DNA from: Colletes latitarsis
Lineage: Eukaryota > Arthropoda > Insecta > Hymenoptera > Colletidae
Reading direction: 5' to 3'
DNA length: 64,000 bases
NCBI RefSeq assembly: GCF_051014445.1
Contig: NC_135146.1
Coordinates: forward strand, 3,162,001-3,226,000
In this document: in pieces, positions 1 through 12,059 of the stretch
How positions within the stretch are numbered: position 1 is the stretch's first letter
How the letters are laid out: each line of letters starts with the position of its first letter
Program-made: the position numbers and the translations under genes
The notes under the pieces: model-generated
What the model saw: only the letters and a program-made list of their open reading frames with translations
Told to the model about the DNA's origin: nothing
The model's database searches: none

Positions 1-1979
1 GCGCGAGCTTCAGCGCGCCGCTGAAGCTCCCGCTCCCTCCCCGCGGCCTCCTTCTGCAACATTACGTTCTCGCAGAAGGAGGCCACGGCCCTCCACTTCT
101 CCTCGCTGCCGAGCATGGCGCGCACCACGCCCGGCAGCGAGACATCCCGCCCGACGACGCCGACCAGGACACGGCGCTCCCCCTCCCACGCGGGGCATAC
201 CTCCAGGGTATGATCCGCCGTGTCCTGCTCAGCGTCGCAGTGGCAGCAACGCGCCGTCGGCTCCTTCCCTATCCGGCACAGGTATCTTCCGAAGCTGCCA
301 TGCCCGGAAAATACCTGTGCCATCCGGTAGGTGAGGCTGCCATGGCCTCTGTCCAGCCACTCCTTCAGGAGTGGCCGAACCGCCCCGACAGTCCGGTGCC
401 CCGCGGTTGGCAGAGCCAGCCGCTCCTGCCACGCGAGCAACACGGACTGCCGGGCCTGGCGCTTCAAATCGCCCCAAGCAGGTTCCTGCCCGCCCGGGAC
501 CGCCCCCACCCCCGCGCGACGGTCGACGCGGTGCCGGTACATCACCGCGTGCGACCGCGCGAGCAGGTCCATGGGCGGCATCCCCGCTAGAACCGTCGCC
601 GCCTCATGTGACATGGTCCGATACCCGCGGACGACCCTGAGCGCCATGCGCCTCTGCACCCGACGCAGCATAGTCATGCTGCGCCGGGAGGCAGCCAGGT
701 CGTCCGCCCAGACGGGGGCCCCGTATAGGGCCACCGACTGGACCATTGCCACATAGAGGCGACGAACTCGGCCCGCCGGGCCCCCCAAGTTGGGCAGGAT
801 CCGGCCCAGAGCCGCAACCATCCTTTCCAACCGGGGGACCAGGCAGCGGAAATGCTCCTCGAAACGCCAGTGGCTATCGAGGATCAGCCCCAGATACCTG
901 ATCTGGGGCTTCACCTCGATGTCAGCCCCACCCACCCGGATCAGAGGGGGTGGCGGATCCTGCCGAGGTGAATGAAACGCAATCACCTCGGTCTTATGGA
1001 CCGCCACCGTCATCCCCATCCCCCTGATCCGGTCGACGACGCGTTGCGACCCCTCCTCCGCGCGACGCATGGCCCTCCCCCAGTGCGCCCCGACGGCCAG
1101 CACCAGTGTGTCATCCGCATAACACACCGTGCTGACGCCGTCGGGGAGGCCGGCCCGCAACACCGAGTCGTACGCGATGTTCCACAGGAGTGGCCCGAGG
1201 ACCGACCCCTGCGGAACACCACAGTACACCTCCCTCCGCATATCACCATCCCGGCCCGGATACTCGATCCACCTGCCGCGGAGATAATCCCCGACGACCG
1301 CCCTGAGACAAGGGGGGACCCGATGATATTCGAGTCCCCTCCTTATCTCTTCCCAGGGGAGGGTGTTAAAGGCATTGGCAATATCCAAGGATATTGCCAA
1401 TGCCACCCCTCCCCGGGAGACGGCCGCCCCCGAGAGGGCCCTCACACGACCTATCGCGTCGATAGTCGATCGGCCCCCCCGGAAACCGAACTGGCAGTCG
1501 GCCAGACCGGGATCACCCCGCGACAGGTGCTCGACGAGGCGGGCAGCAATCACCCGCTCGAAGAGCTTGCCCACCTCGTCGAGGAGACAAATGGGCCGGT
1601 ATGCGGAGGGAGACTCCGCGGGCCGACCCTCCTTCCGGAGGAGGACCATCCTCGCCACCTTCCAACTGGGGGGGAATCGCCCGTCCCTCAAGCAGCGGTC
1701 GAACAACCGCCTGAGGTCGGCCCCAAGGACGCCCTGGGTCAAGACCCAAACCCGGCCGGGCACACCATCCGGACCCGGGGCCGTGTTACGAACCCCGAGC
1801 CGTCTGATGGCCGCTGCCAGCTCCTCCTGCGTGACCCCCAGCTCGGCCGTCCACTCCACTGGGACAGCCGCCGCCGCCGGAGGACGCGGTCCCCTCTCCC
1901 CAATTGGGAAGAGTGTATTGACCACGTCCTCCAGCAGCCGGGGGTCAAGACCCTCGGTGACGGGGGGCGCCCACGGGAT
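1..1979 (-). mobile_element. 5'-truncated R1-like non-LTR retrotransposon adjoining satellite
   Basis: All of this stretch is accounted for by the reverse-transcriptase frame read on the minus strand, so the element's 5' side faces the satellite and its 3' side leaves the window. It is markedly GC-rich, unlike the 43% GC satellite. There is no ORF1 (gag-like), endonuclease, 5' UTR, 3' UTR or poly-A tail in view. Truncation at the 5' end is the normal product of incomplete target-primed reverse transcription, which fits this geometry. Whether the element sits inside the satellite or flanks it cannot be decided without sequence left of base 1. Confidence 0.85.
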
Positions 1980-1982
1980 CTG
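1..1982 (-). CDS. Reverse transcriptase of an R1-like non-LTR retrotransposon, partial at both ends
   Basis: I translated the minus strand by hand from 1982 to 3: 660 codons without a stop. Counting from 1982, the motifs run in the order expected of a non-LTR reverse transcriptase: NTAPGPDGVP (about residue 66), FPPSWKVARMVLLRKEG (about 103), SAYRPICLLDEVGKLFERVI, QFGFRGGRSTIDAI (about 164), SLDIANAFNTLPW (catalytic Asp about 200), GVPQGSVLGPLLWN (about 255), YADD (288-291) and YLGLILDSHWRFEEHF. A C-terminal region follows with GYRTMSHEAATVLAGMPP (about 453) and a C-x2-C-x8-H-x4-C motif (579-596). The last two features are typical of the R1/LOA group of APE-type elements. Full-length proteins of this family start with an apurinic-type endonuclease domain; it is absent because the frame meets satellite DNA at its 5' side. 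The same frame stays open into satellite sequence up to a stop at 2127-2129, so the first codons there are not element sequence. The stop codon lies left of base 1. All three catalytic Asp are present. Clade assignment beyond R1-like is uncertain. Confidence 0.93.
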
Positions 1983-1992
1983 GCTCGTACTT
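1975..1992. other. Junction between retrotransposon and satellite
   Basis: Coding sequence gives way to satellite within a few bases. From ATCTGGCTC at 1978-1986 onward the sequence matches the satellite (ATCTGGCTCATACTTTCGC, with one A-to-G change at 1987). Upstream GCGCCCACGGG does not match the satellite's TTTGCCATC. The exact crossover is ambiguous by a few bases because I do not know the element's own sequence here. Confidence 0.85.
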
Positions 1993-3375
1993 TCGCATTT
2001 TTCGCATACTTGTTGGCCAGATCCTGGGTGTTTTCTGGTTTGGATCACGTAGTAACATGGTTCCACACTGCAACAGTGTGTAAAACCTGGATACAATCTA
2101 TATTTTAGAGGATAACACCGGTTATGTCAGGGTTAGGTCTGGTATTTGCCATCATCTGGCTCTTACTTTCGCATTTTTCGCATACTTGTTGGCCAGATCC
2201 TGGGCGTTTTCTGGGTTGGATCACGTAGTAGTGTGATGCCACACTGAAACAGGGAATTAATCCTGGATTCGATCTATATATTAGAGGGTAACACCGGCTA
2301 GGTCAGGGTTAGGTCTGGTATTTGCCATCATCTGGCTCTTACTTTCGCAATTTTCGCATACTTGTTGGCCAGATCCTGGCCGTTTTCTGGGTTGGATCAC
2401 GTAGTAGTGTGATGCCACACTGAAACAGTGAGTTTATCTTGGATTCAATCTATATTTTAGAGGATAACACCGGTTTGGTCCGGGTGAGGGCTGGGATTTG
2501 CCATCATCTGGCTCATACTTTCGCATTTTTCGCATACTTGTTGGCCAGATCATGGGCGTTTTCTGGGTTGGATCACGTAGTAGTGTGATGCCACACTGAA
2601 ACAGGGAATTAATCCTGGATTCGATCTATATATTAGAGGGTAACACCGGCTAGGTCAGGATTAGGTCTGGTATTTGCCATCATCTGGCTCTTACTTTCGC
2701 ATTTTTCGCATACTTGTTGGCCAGATCCTGGGCGTTTTCTGGGTTGGATCACGTAGTACTGTAGAACCACTCTGAAACAGTGTGTTTATATTGGATTCAA
2801 TCTATATTTTAGAGGATAACACCGGTTAGGTCAGGGTTAGGCAGGTATTTGCCATCATCTGGCTCATACTTTCGCATTTTTCGCATACTTGTTAGCAAGA
2901 TCCTGGGCGTTTTCTGGTTGGGATCACGCAGTGATGTGGTACCACACTGAAACAGTGAGTTTATCTTGGATGCAATCTATATTTTGGAGGATAACACTGG
3001 TTATGTCAGGGTTAGGTCTGGTATTTGCCATCATCTGGCTCATACTTTCGCATTTTTCGCATACTTGTTGGCCAGATCCTGGGCGTTTTCTGGTTTGGGT
3101 TACGTAGTAATGTGGTACCGCACTGAAACAGTGAAGTAATCCTGGATTCGATCTATATATTAGAGGGTAACACCGGTTAGGTTTGGATTAGGTCTGGTAT
3201 TTGCCATCATCTGGCTCATGCTTTCGCATTCTTCGCATACTTGTTGGCAAGATCCTGGGCGTTTTCTGGTTGGGATCACGCAGTGATGTGGCACCACACT
3301 GAAACAGTGAGTTTATCTTGGATTCAATCTATATTTTAGAGGATAACACCGGTTTGGTCCGGGTGAGGGCTGGGA
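1979..3375. repeat. Satellite, proximal segment beside the retrotransposon
   Basis: About eight monomers of two alternating kinds. One has GTGTGATGCCACACTGAAAC and TTCGATCTATATATTAGAGG, the other GTGGTACCACACTG and TTCAATCTATATTTTAGAGG. The monomer near 2835 has lost one base (GGGTTAGGCAGGTATT in place of GGGTTAGGTCTGGTATT). The part from about 3083 reappears at about 12060. I see no non-satellite sequence in it. Confidence 0.85.
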
Positions 3376-6368
3376 TTTGCCATCATCTGGCTCATACTTT
3401 CGCATTTTTCGCATACTTGTTCGCCAGATCCTGGGCGTTTTCTGGGTTGTGATCACGTAGTAGTGTGATGCCACTCTGAAACAGTGAATTAATCCTGGAT
3501 TCGATCTATATGTTAGAGGGTAACACCGGCTAGATCAGGGTTAGGTCTGGTATTTGCCATCATCTGGCTCATACTGTCGCAATTTTCGCATACTTGTTGG
3601 CCAGATCCTGGGCGTTTTCAGGTTTGGGATACGTAGTAATGTGGTACCACACTGCAACAGTGAGATAATCCTGGATTCAATCCATATTTTAGAGGATAAC
3701 ACCGGTTTGGTCCGGGTGAGGGCTGGGATTTGCCATCATCTGGCTCATACTTTCGCATTTTTCGCATACTTGTTGGCCAGATCCTGGGCGTTTTCTGGGT
3801 TGGATCACGTAGTAGTGTGATGCCACACTGAAACAGGGAATTAATCCTGGATTCGATCTATATATTAGAGGGTAACACCGGCTAGGTCAGGGTTAGGTCT
3901 GGTATTTGCCATCATCTGTCTCTTACTTTCGCATTTTTCGCATACTTGTTGGCCAGATCCTGGGCGTTTTCTGGGTTGGATCACGTAGTACTGTAGAACC
4001 ACTCTGAAACGGTGTGTTTATATTGGATTCAATCTATATTTTAGAGGATAACACCGGTTAGGTCAGGGTTAGGTCTGGTATTTGCCATCATCTGGCTCAT
4101 ACTTTCGCATTTTTCGCATACTTGTTGGCAAGATCCTGGGCGTTTTCTGGTTGGGATCACGCAGTGATGTGGTACCACACTGAAACAGTGAGTTTATCTT
4201 GGATTCAATCTATATTTTAGAGGATAACACCGGTTATGTCAGGGTTAGGTCTGGTATTTGCCATCATCTGGCTCATACTTTCGCAATTTTCGCATACTTG
4301 TTGGCCAGATCCTGGGCGTTTTCTGGTTTGGGTTACGTAGTAATGTGGTACCACACTGCAACAGTGAGATAAACCTGGATTCAATCTATATTTTAGAGGA
4401 TAACACCGGTTTGGTCCGGGTGAGGTCTGGGATTTGCCATCATCTGACTCATACTTTCGCATTTTTCGCATACCTGTTGGCCAGATCCTGGGCGTTTTCT
4501 GGGTTGGATCACGTAGTAGTGTAATGCCACACTGAAACAGGGTATTAATCCTGGATTCGATCTATATATTAGAGGGTAACACCGGCTAGGTCAGGGTTAG
4601 GTCTGGTATTTGCCATCATCTGGCCCATACTTTCGCATTTTTCGCATACTTGTTGGCCAGATCCTGGGCGTTTTCTGGTTTGGATCACGTAGTAATGTGG
4701 TACCACACTGAAACAGTGAGTTTATCTTGGATTCAATCTATATTTTAGAGGATAACACCGGTTATGTCAGGGTTAGGTCTGGTATTTGCCATCATCTGGC
4801 TCATATTTTCGCAATTTTCGCATACTTGTTGGCCAGATCCTGGGCATTTTCTGGTTTGGGTTACGTAGTAATGTGGTACCACACAGCAACAGTGAGATAA
4901 ACCTGGATTCAATCTATATTTTAGAGGATAACACCGGTTTGGTCCGGGTGAGGGCTGGGATTTGCCATCATCTGGCTCATACTTTCGCATTTTTCGCATA
5001 CTTGTTGGCCAGATCCTGGGCGTTTTCTGGTTTGGGACACGTAGTAATGTGGTGCCACACTGAAACAGTGAGTTTATCTTGGATTCAATCTATATTTTAG
5101 AGGATAACACCGGTTTGGTCGGGGTTAGGTCTGGTATTTGCCATCATCTGGCCCAAACTTTCGCATTTTTCGCATACTTGTTGGCCAGATCCTGGGCGTT
5201 TTCTGGTGTGGGTCACGTAGTAATGTGGTTCCACAGTGCATCAGTGACTTAAACCTGGATACAATCTATATTTTAGAGGATAACACTGGTTAGGTCAGGA
5301 TTAGGTCTGGTATTTGCCATCATCTGGCCCATACTTTCGCATTTTTCGCATACTTGTTGGCCAGATCCTGGGCGTTTTCTGGTGTGGGTCACGTAGCAAT
5401 GTGGTGCCACACTGCATCAGTGACTTAAACCTGGATACAATCTATATTTTAGAGGATAACACTGGTTAGGTCAGGGTTAGGTCTGGAATTTGCCATCATC
5501 TGGCTCATACATTCGCATTTTTCGTATACTTGTTGGCCAGATCCTGGGCGTTTTCTGGTTTGGATCACGTAGTAATGTGGTTCCACACTGCATCAGTGAC
5601 TTAAACCTGGATACAATCTATATTTTAGAGGATAACACTGGTTAGGTCAGGGTTAGGTCTGGTATTTGCCATCATCTGGCCCATACTTTCGCATTTTTCG
5701 CATACTTGTTGGCCAGATCCTGGGCGTTTTCTGGTGTGGGTCACGTAGTAATGTGGTACCACACTGAAACAGTGAGTTTATCTTGGATTCAATCTATATT
5801 TTAGAGGATAACACAGGTTAGATCAGGGTTAGGTCTGGTATTTGATATTATCTGCCCCATACTTTCGCATATTTCGTATAAATATTGGCCAGATCCTGGG
5901 CCTTTTCTGGAATGGATCACGTACTAATGTGGTACCACACTGAAACAGTGAGTTAATCATGGATTCAATCTATATTTTAGAGGATAACACCGGTTGGGTC
6001 AGGGTTAGGTCTGGTATTTGCCATCATCTGGCTCATACTTTCGCATTGTTCGCATACTTGTTGACCAGATCCTGGGCGTTTTCTGGGTTGGATCACGTAG
6101 TAGTGTGATGCCACACTGAAGCAGTGAATTAATCCTGGATTCGATCCATATATTAGAGGGTAACACCGGCTAGGTTTGGGTTAGGTCTGGTATTTGATAT
6201 TATCTGCCCCATAGTTTCGCATATTTCGTATAAATATTGGCCAGATCCTGGGCCTTTTCTGGTATGGATCACGTAGTAATGTCGTACCACACTGAAACAG
6301 TGAGTTAATCATGGATTCAATCTATATTTTAGAGGATAACACCGGTTGGGTCAGGATTAGGTCTGGTA
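3376..6368. repeat. Block duplication A, copy 1 (17 monomers)
   Basis: The sequence recurs nearly unchanged 2993 bases to the right. The extra base over 17 x 176 comes from an inserted G in GGGTTGTGATCACG near 3447, shared by both copies. The left breakpoint lies in ATTTGCCATCAT: upstream of it the two copies read GGGCTGGG and AGGTCTGGT respectively. Confidence 0.9.
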
Positions 6369-9300
6369 TTTGCCATCATCTGGCTCATACTTTCGCATTT
6401 TTCGCATACTTGTTCGCCAGATCCTGGGCGTTTTCTGGGTTGTGATCACGTAGTAGTGTGATGCCACTCTGAAACAGTGAATTAATCCTGGATTCGATCT
6501 ATATGTTAGAGGGTAACACCGGCTAGATCAGGGTTAGGTCTGGTATTTGCCATCATCTGGCTCATACTGTCGCAATTTTCGCATACTTGTTGGCCAGATC
6601 CTGGGCGTTTTCAGGTTTGGGATACGTAGTAATGTGGTACCACACTGCAACAGTGAGATAATCCTGGATTCAATCCATATTTTAGAGGATAACACCGGTT
6701 TGGTCCGGGTGAGGGCTGGGATTTGCCATCATCTGGCTCATACTTTCGCATTTTTCGCATACTTGTTGGCCAGATCCTGGGCGTTTTCTGGGTTGGATCA
6801 CGTAGTAGTGTGATGCCACACTGAAACAGGGAATTAATCCTGGATTCGATCTATATATTAGAGGGTAACACCGGCTAGGTCAGGGTTAGGTCTGGTATTT
6901 GCCATCATCTGTCTCTTACTTTCGCATTTTTCGCATACTTGTTGGCCAGATCCTGGGCGTTTTCTGGGTTGGATCACGTAGTACTGTAGAACCACTCTGA
7001 AACGGTGTGTTTATATTGGATTCAATCTATATTTTAGAGGATAACACCGGTTAGGTCAGGGTTAGGTCTGGTATTTGCCATCATCTGGCTCATACTTTCG
7101 CATTTTTCGCATACTTGTTGGCAAGATCCTGGGCGTTTTCTGGTTGGGATCACGCAGTGATGTGGTACCACACTGAAACAGTGAGTTTATCTTGGATTCA
7201 ATCTATATTTTAGAGGATAACACCGGTTATGTCAGGGTTAGGTCTGGTATTTGCCATCATCTGGCTCATACTTTCGCAATTTTCGCATACTTGTTGGCCA
7301 GATCCTGGGCGTTTTCTGGTTTGGGTTACGTAGTAATGTGGTACCACACTGCAACAGTGAGATAAACCTGGATTCAATCTATATTTTAGAGGATAACACC
7401 GGTTTGGTCCGGGTGAGGTCTGGGATTTGCCATCATCTGACTCATACTTTCGCATTTTTCGCATACCTGTTGGCCAGATCCTGGGCGTTTTCTGGGTTGG
7501 ATCACGTAGTAGTGTAATGCCACACTGAAACAGGGTATTAATCCTGGATTCGATCTATATATTAGAGGGTAACACCGGCTAGGTCAGGGTTAGGTCTGGT
7601 ATTTGCCATCATCTGGCCCATACTTTCGCATTTTTCGCATACTTGTTGGCCAGATCCTGGGCGTTTTCTGGTTTGGATCACGTAGTAATGTGGTACCACA
7701 CTGAAACAGTGAGTTTATCTTGGATTCAATCTATATTTTAGAGGATAACACCGGTTATGTCAGGGTTAGGTCTGGTATTTGCCATCATCTGGCTCATATT
7801 TTCGCAATTTTCGCATACTTGTTGGCCAGATCCTGGGCATTTTCTGGTTTGGGTTACGTAGTAATGTGGTACCACACAGCAACAGTGAGATAAACCTGGA
7901 TTCAATCTATATTTTAGAGGATAACACCGGTTTGGTCCGGGTGAGGGCTGGGATTTGCCATCATCTGGCTCATACTTTCGCATTTTTCGCATACTTGTTG
8001 GCCAGATCCTGGGCGTTTTCTGGTTTGGGACACGTAGTAATGTGGTGCCACACTGAAACAGTGAGTTTATCTTGGATTCAATCTATATTTTAGAGGATAA
8101 CACCGGTTTGGTCGGGGTTAGGTCTGGTATTTGCCATCATCTGGCCCAAACTTTCGCATTTTTCGCATACTTGTTGGCCAGATCCTGGGCGTTTTCTGGT
8201 GTGGGTCACGTAGTAATGTGGTTCCACAGTGCATCAGTGACTTAAACCTGGATACAATCTATATTTTAGAGGATAACACTGGTTAGGTCAGGGTTAGGTC
8301 TGGTATTTGCCATCATCTGGGCCATACTTTCGCATTTTTCGCATACTTGTTGGCCAGATCCTGGGCGTTTTCTGGTGTGGGTCACGTAGTAATGTGGTGC
8401 CACACTGCATCAGTGACTTAAACCTGGATACAATCTATATTTTAGAGGATAACACTGGTTAGGTCAGGATTAGGTCTGGTATTTGCCATCATCTGGCCCA
8501 TACTTTCGCATTTTTCGCATACTTGTTGGCCAGATCCTGGGCGTTTTCTGGTGTGGGTCACGTAGTAATGTGGTGCCACACTGCATCAGTGACTTAAACC
8601 TGGATACAATCTATATTTTAGAGGATAACACTGGTTAGGTCAGGGTTAGGTCTGGAATTTGCCATCATCTGGCTCATACATTCGCATTTTTCGTATACTT
8701 GTTGGCCAGATCCTGGGCGTTTTCTGGTTTGGATCACGTAGTAATGTGGTTCCACACTGCATCAGTGACTTAAACCTGGATACAATCTATATTTTAGAGG
8801 ATAACACTGGTTAGGTCAGGGTTAGGTCTGGTATTTGCCATCATCTGGCCCATACTTTCGCATTTTTCGCATACTTGTTGGCCAGATCCTGGGCGTTTTC
8901 TGGTGTGGGTCACGTAGTAATGTGGTACCACACTGAAACAGTGAGTTTATCTTGGATTCAATCTATATTTTAGAGGATAACACAGGTTAGATCAGGGTTA
9001 GGTCTGGTATTTGATATTATCTGCCCCATACTTTCGCATATTTCGTATAAATATTGGCCAGATCCTGGGCCTTTTCTGGAATGGATCACGTACTAATGTG
9101 GTACCACACTGAAACAGTGAGTTAATCATGGATTCAATCTATATTTTAGAGGATAACACCGGTTGGGTCAGGGTTAGGTCTGGTATTTGCCATCATCTGG
9201 CTCATACTTTCGCATTGTTCGCATACTTGTTGACCAGATCCTGGGCGTTTTCTGGGTTGGATCACGTAGTAGTGTGATGCCACACTGAAGCAGTGAATTA

Positions 9301-9564
9301 ATCCTGGATTCGATCCATATATTAGAGGGTAACACCGGCTAGGTTTGGGTTAGGTCTGGTATTTGATATTATCTGCCCCATAGTTTCGCATATTTCGTAT
9401 AAATATTGGCCAGATCCTGGGCCTTTTCTGGTATGGATCACGTAGTAATGTCGTACCACACTGAAACAGTGAGTTAATCATGGATTCAATCTATATTTTA
9501 GAGGATAACACCGGTTGGGTCAGGATTAGGTCTGGTATTTGCCATCATCTGGCTCATACTTTCG
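6369..9564. repeat. Block duplication A, copy 2 (18 monomers)
   Basis: Directly tandem to copy 1. The offset is 2993 up to about 8281 and 3169 (18 monomers plus 1) afterwards, because this copy has one extra monomer at about 8281-8456. Similarity ends where copy 1 reads TTTCGCATTTTTCG (6391) and this copy reads TTTCGCGTTTTTCG (9560). Otherwise I saw very few substitutions, for example CGTAGCAATG near 5393 against CGTAGTAATG. Confidence 0.9.
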
Positions 9565-11144
9565 CGTTTTTCGCATACTTGTTGGCCAGATCCTGGGCGT
9601 TCTCTGGGTTGGAACAGGTAGTAGTGTGGTACCGCACTGAAACAGTGAAGAAATCCTGGATTCGATATATATATTAGAGGGTAACACCGGTTAGATTTGG
9701 GTTAGGTCTGGTATTTGCCATCGTCTGGCTCATACTTTCGCATTTTTCGTATACTTGTTGGCCAGATCCTGGGCGTTTTCTGGTTTGGATCACGTAGTAA
9801 TGTGGTTCCACACTGCATCAGTGACTTAAACCTGGATACAATCTATATTTTAGAGGATAACACTGGTTAGGTCAGGGTTAGGTCTGGTATTTGCCATCAT
9901 CTGGCCCATACTTTCGCATTTTTCGCATACTTGTTGGCTAGATCCTGGGCGTTTTCTGGTGTGGGTCACGTAGTAATGTGGTACCACACTGAAACAGTGA
10001 GTTTATCTTGGATTCAATCTATATTTTAGAGGATAAGACAGGATAGATCAGGGTTAGGTCTGGTATTTGATATTATCTGCCCCATACTTTCGCATATTTC
10101 GTATAAATATTGGCCAGATCCTGGGCCTTTTCTGGAATGGATCACGTAGTAATGTGGTACCACACTGAAACAGTGAGTTAATCATGGATTCAATCTATAT
10201 TTTAGAGGATAACACCGGTTGGGTCAGGGTTAGGTCTGGTATTTGCCATCATCTGGCTCATACTTTCGCATTGTTCGCATACTTGTTGACCAGATCCTGG
10301 GCGTTTTCTGGGTTGGATCACGTAGTAGTGTGATGCCACACTGAAGCAGTGAATTAATCCTGGATTCGATCCATATATTAGAGGGTAACACCGGCTAGGT
10401 TTGGGTTAGGTCTGGTATTTGATATTATCTGCCCCATACTTTCGCATATTTCGTATAAATATTGGCCAGATCCTGGGCCTTTTCTGGTATGGATCACGTA
10501 GTAATGTCGTACCACACTGAAACAGTGAGTTAATCATGGATTCAATCTATATTTTAGAGGATAACACCGGTTGGGTCAGGATTAGGTCTGGTATTTGCCA
10601 TCATCTGGCTCATACTTTCGCGTTTTTCGCATACTTGTTGGCCAGATCCTGGGCGTTTTCTGGTGTGGGTCACGTAGTAATGTGGTGCCACACTGCATCA
10701 GTGACTTAAACCTGGATACAATCTATATTTTAGAGGATAACACTGGTTAGGTCAGGGTTAGGTCTGGTATTTGCCATCATCTGGCTCATACTTTCGCATT
10801 TTTCGCATACTTGTTGGCCAGATCCTGGGCGTATTCTGGTGTGGGTCACGTAGTAATGTGGTACCACACTGAAACAGTGAGTTTATCTTGGATTCAATCT
10901 ATATTTTAGAGGATAACACAGGTTAGATCAGGGTTAGGTCTGGTATTTGATATTATCTGCCCCATACTTTCGCATATTTCGTATAAATATTGGCCAGATC
11001 CTGGGCCTTTTCTGGAATGGATCACGTAGTAATGTGGTACCACACTGAAACAGTGAGTTAATCATGGATTCAATCTATATTTTAGAGGATAACACCGGTT
11101 GGGTCAGGGTTAGGTCTGGTATTTGCCATCATCTGGCCCATACT

Positions 11145-11160
11145 TTCGCATTTTTCGCAT
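11145..11160. repeat. TTCGCAT direct repeat in the monomer (example)
   Basis: TTCGCAT at 11145-11151 and again at 11154-11160, nine bases apart. It is present in most monomers and belongs to the most conserved part of the repeat. Variants replace the second copy (TTCACCTAC, TTCTCTTAC) in the right half of the array. Strong conservation could reflect a protein contact, but that is inference. Confidence 0.8.
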
Positions 11161-11208
11161 ACTTGTTGGCCAGATCCTGGGCGTTTTCTGGTTTGGATCA
11201 CGTAGTAA

Positions 11209-11231
11209 TGTGGTACCACACTGAAACAGTG
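11209..11231. repeat. Palindrome and dyad cluster in the monomer (example)
   Basis: TGTGGTACCACA (11209-11220) is a perfect 12-bp palindrome. It overlaps CACTG-AAA-CAGTG (11219-11231), an inverted repeat with a 3-base centre. The centre varies among monomers (AAA, CAA, CAT, CAG, AAT) while the arms usually persist. The arms are damaged in the CAGGGAATTAATCC and GCCACATGAG subtypes, and GGTACC is replaced in GGCACC and GGTTCC subtypes. Confidence 0.85.
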
Positions 11232-11319
11232 AGTTTATCTTGGATTCAATCTATATTTTAGAGGATAACACCGGTTAGATCAGGGTTAGGTCTGGTATTT
11301 GCCATCATCTGGCTCATAC

Positions 11320-11950
11320 TTTCGCGTTTTTCGCATACTTGTTGGCCAGATCCTGGGCGTTTTCTGGGTTGGAACAGGTAGTAGTGTGGTACCGCACTGA
11401 AACAGTGAAGTAATCCTGGATTCGATATATATATTAGAGGGTAACACCGGTTAGATTTGGGTTAGGTCTGGTATTTGCCATCGTCTGGCTCATACTTTCG
11501 CATTTTTCGCATACCTGTTGGCCAGATCCTGGGCGTTTTCGGATTTGGGTCACGTAGTAATGTGGTACCACACTGCAACAGTGAGTTAAACCTGGATTCA
11601 ATCTATATAATAGAAGAATAACACCAGTTAGGTCAGGGTTAGGTCTGGTATTTGCCATCATCTGCCTCATACTTTCGCATTTTTCGAATACTTGTTGGCC
11701 AGGTCCTGGGCGTTTTCTGGTTTGGATCACGTAGTAATGTGGTACCACACTGAAACAGTAAGAAAAACCTGGATTCAATCTACATTTTAGAGGATAACAC
11801 CGGTTTCGTCTGGGTGAGGGCTGGGATTTGCCATCATCTGGCTCATACTTTCGCATTTTTCGCATACTTGTTGGCCAGATCCTGGGCGTTTTCTGGTTTG
11901 GATCACGTAGTAATGTGGTACCACACTGAAACAGTGAGTTAATCATGGAT
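11320..11950. repeat. Block B, copy 1
   Basis: A distinctive run marked by TTTCGCGTTTTTCG, GGTTGGAACAGGTAGTAG, TTCGATATATATATTAGAGG, CATCGTCTGG, TATATAATAGAAGAATAAC (one base longer than the norm) and AGTAAGAAAAACC. It recurs at offset 2815 (16 monomers minus 1). Confidence 0.85.
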
Positions 11951-12059
11951 TCAATCTATATTTTAGAGGATAACACCGGTTGGGTCAGGGTTAGGTCTGG
12001 TATTTGCCATCATCTGGCTCATACTTTCGCATTTTTCGCATACTTGTTGGCCAGATCCT

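Larger units (their letters stand above)
9565..11319. repeat. Satellite, shuffled short duplications
   Basis: Ten monomers with pieces of block A copy 2 repeated at short distance. The stretch from TTTGATATT at 9010 is matched at 10066 (6 monomers) and partly at 10946 (5 further monomers). The GCATCAGTGACTT monomer recurs near 9818 and 10695. It contains no sequence outside the satellite. Confidence 0.75.

Noticed and set aside
210..2108. Plus-strand open frames opposite the reverse transcriptase
   Set aside because: They are antisense shadows in GC-rich coding sequence. The minus frame has a full ordered set of reverse-transcriptase motifs, while these have none, and one of them runs into satellite.
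2097..2110. TATA-like CTATATTTTAG / CTATATATTAG as a promoter in each monomer
   Set aside because: A/T-rich match only, with no linked initiator or transcript evidence. Satellite transcription is possible but not shown by the sequence.
2255..2300. Possible RNA polymerase III promoter (TGGCTCATACT as A box, GGATTCGATCT as B box)
   Set aside because: The A-box-like stretch lacks the final G, the B-box-like stretch mismatches at several positions and is lost in the TTCAATC subtypes, and their spacing (about 100 bases) is unusual. There is no tRNA-like fold.
11141..11162. Possible CENP-B box at the TTTCGCATTTTTCGCAT segment
   Set aside because: It has TTCG and a second CG at roughly the right place, but lacks the required A and the CGGG end of the box core.
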